9,915 bases of DNA, from contig JAPLHL010000525.1 in assembly GCA_026389655.1 (NCBI GenBank), forward strand, positions 1 to 9,915. Direction: 5' to 3'. Below, piece after piece: positions 7,095 through 9,915 of this stretch; the stretch's first letter is position 1; every line of letters starts with the position of its first letter. The stretch is from Chloroflexota bacterium (lineage in GTDB: Bacteria; Chloroflexota; Dehalococcoidia; GIF9; UBA5629). The notes under the pieces are model-generated. The model made no database searches and was not told the origin of the DNA. It was given only the letters and a program-made list of their open reading frames with translations. Made by a program: the position numbers and the translations under genes.

Positions 7095-7546
7095 AAAAAG
7101 TTGTCCTCGGCATAGGCAATCCCATCATCGGTGATGACGGCGTGGCCTTTCACGTTATTGAGGCTCTCCAGGAGAATCCGCCGCCCGGCGAAGTAACACT
7201 GACAGCTAACGATGTCTCGGGCCTCGCCATACTCGATTTGATAGCAGATTACGATGAGGCTATCATCGTAGATGCCATCCAGACGGTCAACGGAGTACCC
7301 GGTGAGATCTATCGCCTGAAAGTGGACGATTTCCGCGTTACCAAGCACACAATTTCGCCGCATGACGTTGATCTTCCCACCGCTCTCGACATCGGCAAGA
7401 TACTGAAGATCAACCTGCCCTCCAGGATCAGCATCATAGCCATAGAGATACCGGACGCCTACGAGTTTAGCACCGTCCTCACCGATGCCGTCTCCGCGGC
7501 TGTAAACCCTGCCGCCCAAATGGCCAGGGAAATACTGGCCGAATAA
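7091..7546 (+). CDS. Hydrogenase maturation protease (HycI/HybD/FrhD family)
   Basis: A 151-residue protein of the normal size for peptidases that trim the C-terminus of [NiFe]-hydrogenase large subunits after nickel insertion. The N-terminal signature GIGNPIIGDDGV (7-18) contains acidic residue D16. VDAIQ (60-64) gives D61, and SPHDVDLP (89-96) gives H91. These three fit the metal-sensing ligands of the E/D16-D62-H93 set known from HybD/HycI. Start is the ATG of the ATGA overlap with hdrB, implying co-translation. A methyltransferase-like gene follows after 22 bases. No hydrogenase large subunit lies in this window, although proteases of this family are usually encoded beside their client. 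An MvhA-like hydrogenase that feeds HdrABC is the likely client, encoded elsewhere (inference). Confidence 0.92.
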   Translation: MKKVVLGIGNPIIGDDGVAFHVIEALQENPPPGEVTLTANDVSGLAILDLIADYDEAIIVDAIQTVNGVPGEIYRLKVDDFRVTKHTISPHDVDLPTALDIGKILKINLPSRISIIAIEIPDAYEFSTVLTDAVSAAVNPAAQMAREILAE

Positions 7547-7568
7547 ATCGGACGGGGAATTATTATTC

Positions 7569-8255
7569 ATGAAAGTCAACGTAGGATTTCTCGCCCTCCA
7601 GATAGCCGGCATGTTCCTGATATTTGGCCTGGCCCTTTTTCTCCCGGCAGGGACCATAGCATGGGCCGCCGGATGGGCCTTTATGATCATGTTCTTCAGC
7701 TTTACCATAGCAGCCAGTATATGGCTGTTCAAGCAGAATCCGGACTTGTTGAATGAACGCATGACCGGGTTATCGAAATCGGATGAGAAATCATGGGATA
7801 AGGTACTGATGACAGTGATAGCCATCGTCTTCTTTGCATGGCTCATTTTCATGCCTCTTGACGCAGTCCGGTTTGGCTGGTCACAGGTACCAACATGGGT
7901 CCAAATAACGGGAGCAGTAATCCTTTTGTGTTCCTTTTGCGTCTTCTATCTGGCTTACAGGACCAATCCATACCTGTCGCCGGCAGTGAGGATACAGAAG
8001 GACCGCGGGCAGCAAGTAGTATCAACGGGACCTTACCGGTATATACGCCATCCTCTATATGCAGGCTTCACGCTCTTTGTCCCGGGAGTAACCCTTCTTC
8101 TCGGATCATGGTACGGGCTTATTTTGGGCTTCGTACTGGTCGCTCTCACGGCACGCCGCGCCGTGATGGAAGAACGCGCACTACGCGACGAGCTAAAGGG
8201 CTACGAAGAATATATGACAAAGGTGAAATACAGGCTAATTCCCTTTATCTGGTGA
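7569..8255 (+). CDS. Isoprenylcysteine carboxyl methyltransferase (ICMT/PEMT)-family membrane protein
   Basis: A 228-residue integral membrane protein. Hydrophobic segments lie at about 6-27, 31-53, 78-97, 108-129 and 163-197. The C-terminal S-adenosylmethionine-binding signature of this superfamily is present: STGPYRYIRHPLY (152-164), then EERALRDELKGYEEY (201-215), including the conserved Arg-His-Pro and Glu-Glu. Eukaryotic relatives methylate prenylated cysteines or phosphatidylethanolamine. Bacterial members are mostly uncharacterised and the substrate cannot be predicted. A weak GGGG lies about 11 bases before ATG. The gene is 22 bases after the hydrogenase protease and is probably the last gene of the hdr transcription unit, although a functional link is not evident. 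A 6-bp palindrome follows at 8265-8278 without a T-run. Confidence 0.85.
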   Translation: MKVNVGFLALQIAGMFLIFGLALFLPAGTIAWAAGWAFMIMFFSFTIAASIWLFKQNPDLLNERMTGLSKSDEKSWDKVLMTVIAIVFFAWLIFMPLDAVRFGWSQVPTWVQITGAVILLCSFCVFYLAYRTNPYLSPAVRIQKDRGQQVVSTGPYRYIRHPLYAGFTLFVPGVTLLLGSWYGLILGFVLVALTARRAVMEERALRDELKGYEEYMTKVKYRLIPFIW

Positions 8256-8264
8256 TATCCTCTG

Positions 8265-8278
8265 GCAACATTTGTTGC
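8265..8278. repeat. Short perfect palindrome after the methyltransferase gene
   Basis: GCAACA-TT-TGTTGC is a perfect 6-bp inverted repeat directly downstream of the last gene of the hdr unit. It could form a small hairpin, but no T-run follows, so it is not a convincing terminator. Confidence 0.35.
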
Positions 8279-8335
8279 GCTGCCTTACAAAACTGCATTA
8301 TGAGTGTTCGTTCTGCATGATTTGAGAGGACGAAT

Positions 8336-8364
8336 TTAATTCTATCCCGATTAGACTGTATAAT
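8336..8364 (+). promoter_or_regulatory. Promoter candidate for folD-fhs
   Basis: A perfect TATAAT (8359-8364) with a weak TTAATT (8336-8341) 17 bases upstream lies in the 139-base gap before folD. Transcription would start near 8371, about 25 bases before the ATG. This separates folD-fhs from the hdr unit, although read-through remains possible. Confidence 0.45.
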
Positions 8365-8394
8365 ATACTGCTAATTTTTGTTAAGGTATAGTCA

Positions 8395-9285
8395 ATGACA
8401 GCAAAGATAATAAGTGGTTCCGAAATATCCGCTGAGATACGCAGCGAGCTTAAAGAAAGGGTTTCCCGCCTGAAAGCGTTGGGTAAGACGCCTTACCTGG
8501 GTGTTGTACTGGTGGGCGAAGACCCCGGCTCTCTATCTTATGTCAAGTCCAAGGAAAAGGGCGCCCAGGAAATCGGCATGCGCGAGGTAACCATCCGCCT
8601 CCCGGCAGAGACACCTGAATCCAGGGTAATACAGGCGGTGGACGACCTGAATAAGGACAGGGACGTCGACGGCATTATGGTCCAAACCCCGTTGCCCTGT
8701 CATATAGATACTGAAAAGGTCCTCTACTATATCTCCCCTGAAAAGGATGTGGACGGCTTTCACCCTGTTAACATGGGCAAACTCCTGCGCGGGCAGCCCT
8801 GCTTCCTCCCCTGTACGCCCCACGGCATCCAGGAAATGTTGATGCGGACCGGCAATGACCCGTCCGGCAAACATGTGGTTATATGTGGCCGCAGCAACCT
8901 GGTAGGCAAACCCCTGGCCGCCCTGCTGGTGCAAAAGAAAAAGGGCGCTAACGCCGTAGTTACGGTGGTCCATACGGGCACCACGCATATTCCATATTTT
9001 GCGAGACAGGCCGATATACTGGTGGCCGCTATGGGCAGTCCCCTTTTCATTAAAGCTGATATGGTCAAAGAAGGGGTTGTCATCATAGATGTTGGAATGA
9101 ACCGCGTGGAAGATAAAACCAGGGAAAAAGGCTACCGCCTGGTGGGCGATGTTGATTTTGAAGACGTCAAGGAGAAGGCCTCAGCTATTACGCCCGTACC
9201 CGGCGGGGTAGGGCTCATGACAGTCACAATGCTGCTGCAGAATACTATTGAGTCCGCCGAACGCACGGCTGGTATTAAACAATAA
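8395..9285 (+). CDS. folD: Bifunctional methylenetetrahydrofolate dehydrogenase / methenyltetrahydrofolate cyclohydrolase
   Basis: A 296-residue protein of normal FolD length, cytoplasmic. It oxidises 5,10-methylene-THF with NAD(P) and hydrolyses methenyl-THF to 10-formyl-THF, reversibly. Signature residues are present: Y49 and catalytic K53 in [10 protein letters not shown]97 in MVQTPLP, D120 in KDVDGFHP (117-124), the dinucleotide-binding GRSNLVGKP (165-173) and the C-terminal [10 protein letters not shown] (267-276). AAGG lies 8 bases before ATG. fhs follows after 38 bases on the same strand, so the pair covers formate to methylene-THF. In acetogens and other anaerobes this is the methyl branch of the Wood-Ljungdahl pathway. 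In other bacteria it serves purine and formyl-methionine synthesis. A possible 5-bp hairpin (9291-9295 with 9303-9307) separates the two genes but has no T-run. Confidence 0.97.
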   Translation: MTAKIISGSEISAEIRSELKERVSRLKALGKTPYLGVVLVGEDPGSLSYVKSKEKGAQEIGMREVTIRLPAETPESRVIQAVDDLNKDRDVDGIMVQTPLPCHIDTEKVLYYISPEKDVDGFHPVNMGKLLRGQPCFLPCTPHGIQEMLMRTGNDPSGKHVVICGRSNLVGKPLAALLVQKKKGANAVVTVVHTGTTHIPYFARQADILVAAMGSPLFIKADMVKEGVVIIDVGMNRVEDKTREKGYRLVGDVDFEDVKEKASAITPVPGGVGLMTVTMLLQNTIESAERTAGIKQ

Positions 9286-9323
9286 TCTTTGCCCTTTTCG
9301 ACAGGGCGCCGGAGACAACAGTT

Positions 9324-9915
9324 ATGCCATATGATCCTTTAAAAATGAGCGATTGGCAGATCGCCGAGGAAGCGGAAATAAACATGCCGCAACCGGGCGA
9401 CTGGTATAAGAGGCTGGGCCTGAAAAAGGATGAGGTCATACCTTACGGTAAGGTGGCGCGGCTCGACCATGCCAAAATCATGAGCAGGCTTAAGAATAAG
9501 CCCGACGGCAAATATATCCAGGTCACGGGTATAACTCCAACACCACTCGGTGAAGGCAAGAGCACAACTACCTGCGGCCTGCTGGAAGGGATGGGAAGAC
9601 GGGGTTTAAACGTGGGCGGCTGCGTCAGGCAACCTTCGGGCGGCCCCACCATGAACATCAAGGGTACTGCGGCCGGAGGAGGCAACGCCCTCCTCATCCC
9701 TATGACCGAGTTTTCCATGGGGCTTACCGGCGATATTAACGATATTACCAACGCACACAACCTGGCCATGGTTGCTCTCACAGCGCGCATGCAGCATGAG
9801 CGTAACTATGACGATAGGAAACTGGAAACATTATCCGGCATGAAACGGCTGGATATCGATCCGACACGGGTAGAAATGGGATGGGCCATGGATTTCTGCG
9901 CCCAGAGCCTGCGCA
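9324..9915 (+). CDS. fhs: Formate-tetrahydrofolate ligase, C-terminus off the right edge
   Basis: 197 residues are visible before the window ends, roughly a third of a normal protein. The ATP-dependent enzyme joins formate to THF, giving 10-formyl-THF, which FolD then processes. The nucleotide-binding loop [13 protein letters not shown] (71-83) is intact, followed by [15 protein letters not shown] (100-114), the glycine-rich AAGGGN (116-121) and [14 protein letters not shown] (134-147), all at expected places. The RQPS, MNIKG and [16 protein letters not shown] wording differs from the REPSLGP...FGMKGG form I know from clostridial acetogen enzymes. It therefore probably belongs to another known subclade, judged from memory only. 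GGAG lies 9 bases before ATG. The start gives a plausible N-terminus with the [11 protein letters not shown] helix at 9-19. Confidence 0.95.
   Translation, partial: MPYDPLKMSDWQIAEEAEINMPQPGDWYKRLGLKKDEVIPYGKVARLDHAKIMSRLKNKPDGKYIQVTGITPTPLGEGKSTTTCGLLEGMGRRGLNVGGCVRQPSGGPTMNIKGTAAGGGNALLIPMTEFSMGLTGDINDITNAHNLAMVALTARMQHERNYDDRKLETLSGMKRLDIDPTRVEMGWAMDFCAQSLR

Noticed and set aside
7043..7852. A 269-residue minus-strand open frame
   Set aside because: It lies antisense to both the hydrogenase protease and the start of the methyltransferase gene, which carry clear family motifs. It shows no recognisable domain.
8533..9086. Minus-strand open frames of 151 and 108 residues within folD
   Set aside because: Both are antisense to a complete folD with all catalytic motifs and have no independent support.
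9291..9307. GCCCT/AGGGC hairpin between folD and fhs as a terminator
   Set aside because: The stem is only 5 bp and is followed by GCC and the fhs ribosome binding site, not by a T-run. The two genes are probably co-transcribed.

Overview
This is a bacterial chromosomal segment, probably from a strict anaerobe using tetrahydrofolate-based one-carbon metabolism. The evidence is a soluble heterodisulfide reductase set (HdrA, HdrC, HdrB), a hydrogenase maturation protease, FolD and formate-tetrahydrofolate ligase, together with bacterial promoter hexamers and Shine-Dalgarno sites. Chloroflexota (Dehalococcoidia-like) or Desulfobacterota would fit this gene content. That is a guess from content, not a taxonomic assignment.

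Left block (1-2604, minus strand): a run of genes reading leftward. In transcription order these are an unrecognised 50-residue protein, an SCP2-like lipid-binding protein, an iron-containing (type III) alcohol dehydrogenase, and an Old Yellow Enzyme-type flavin oxidoreductase that runs off the left edge. A MarR-family regulator (2867-3376, plus strand) is divergent from them. The AT-rich gap between the two transcription units holds back-to-back TTGACA -35 candidates and two palindromic operator candidates. The block looks like a small, locally regulated redox module acting on a hydrophobic or acyl substrate. The substrate cannot be told from the sequence.

Middle block (3513-8255, plus strand): an extended -10 promoter candidate leads into hdrA, hdrC and hdrB, then a HycI/HybD-type hydrogenase maturation protease, then an isoprenylcysteine-methyltransferase-like membrane protein. 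HdrC/HdrB and HdrB/protease overlap by 4 bases (GTGA and ATGA), so these are very likely translationally coupled. All expected HdrB and HdrC cluster ligands are present, and HdrA has its FAD and ferredoxin motifs. The complex is therefore predicted to be competent for flavin-based electron bifurcation. No hydrogenase, MvhD or formate dehydrogenase subunit is present in the window.

Right block (8336-9915, plus strand): folD and fhs, probably from their own promoter. Together they interconvert formate and methylene-tetrahydrofolate, as in the methyl branch of the Wood-Ljungdahl pathway or in one-carbon assimilation. fhs is cut by the right edge.

No rRNA, tRNA, CRISPR array, insertion sequence or convincing rho-independent terminator was found. 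The genes belong to known families. The least explained elements are the 50-residue small protein, the SCP2/ADH/OYE grouping under a MarR regulator, and the orphan hydrogenase protease behind hdrB.
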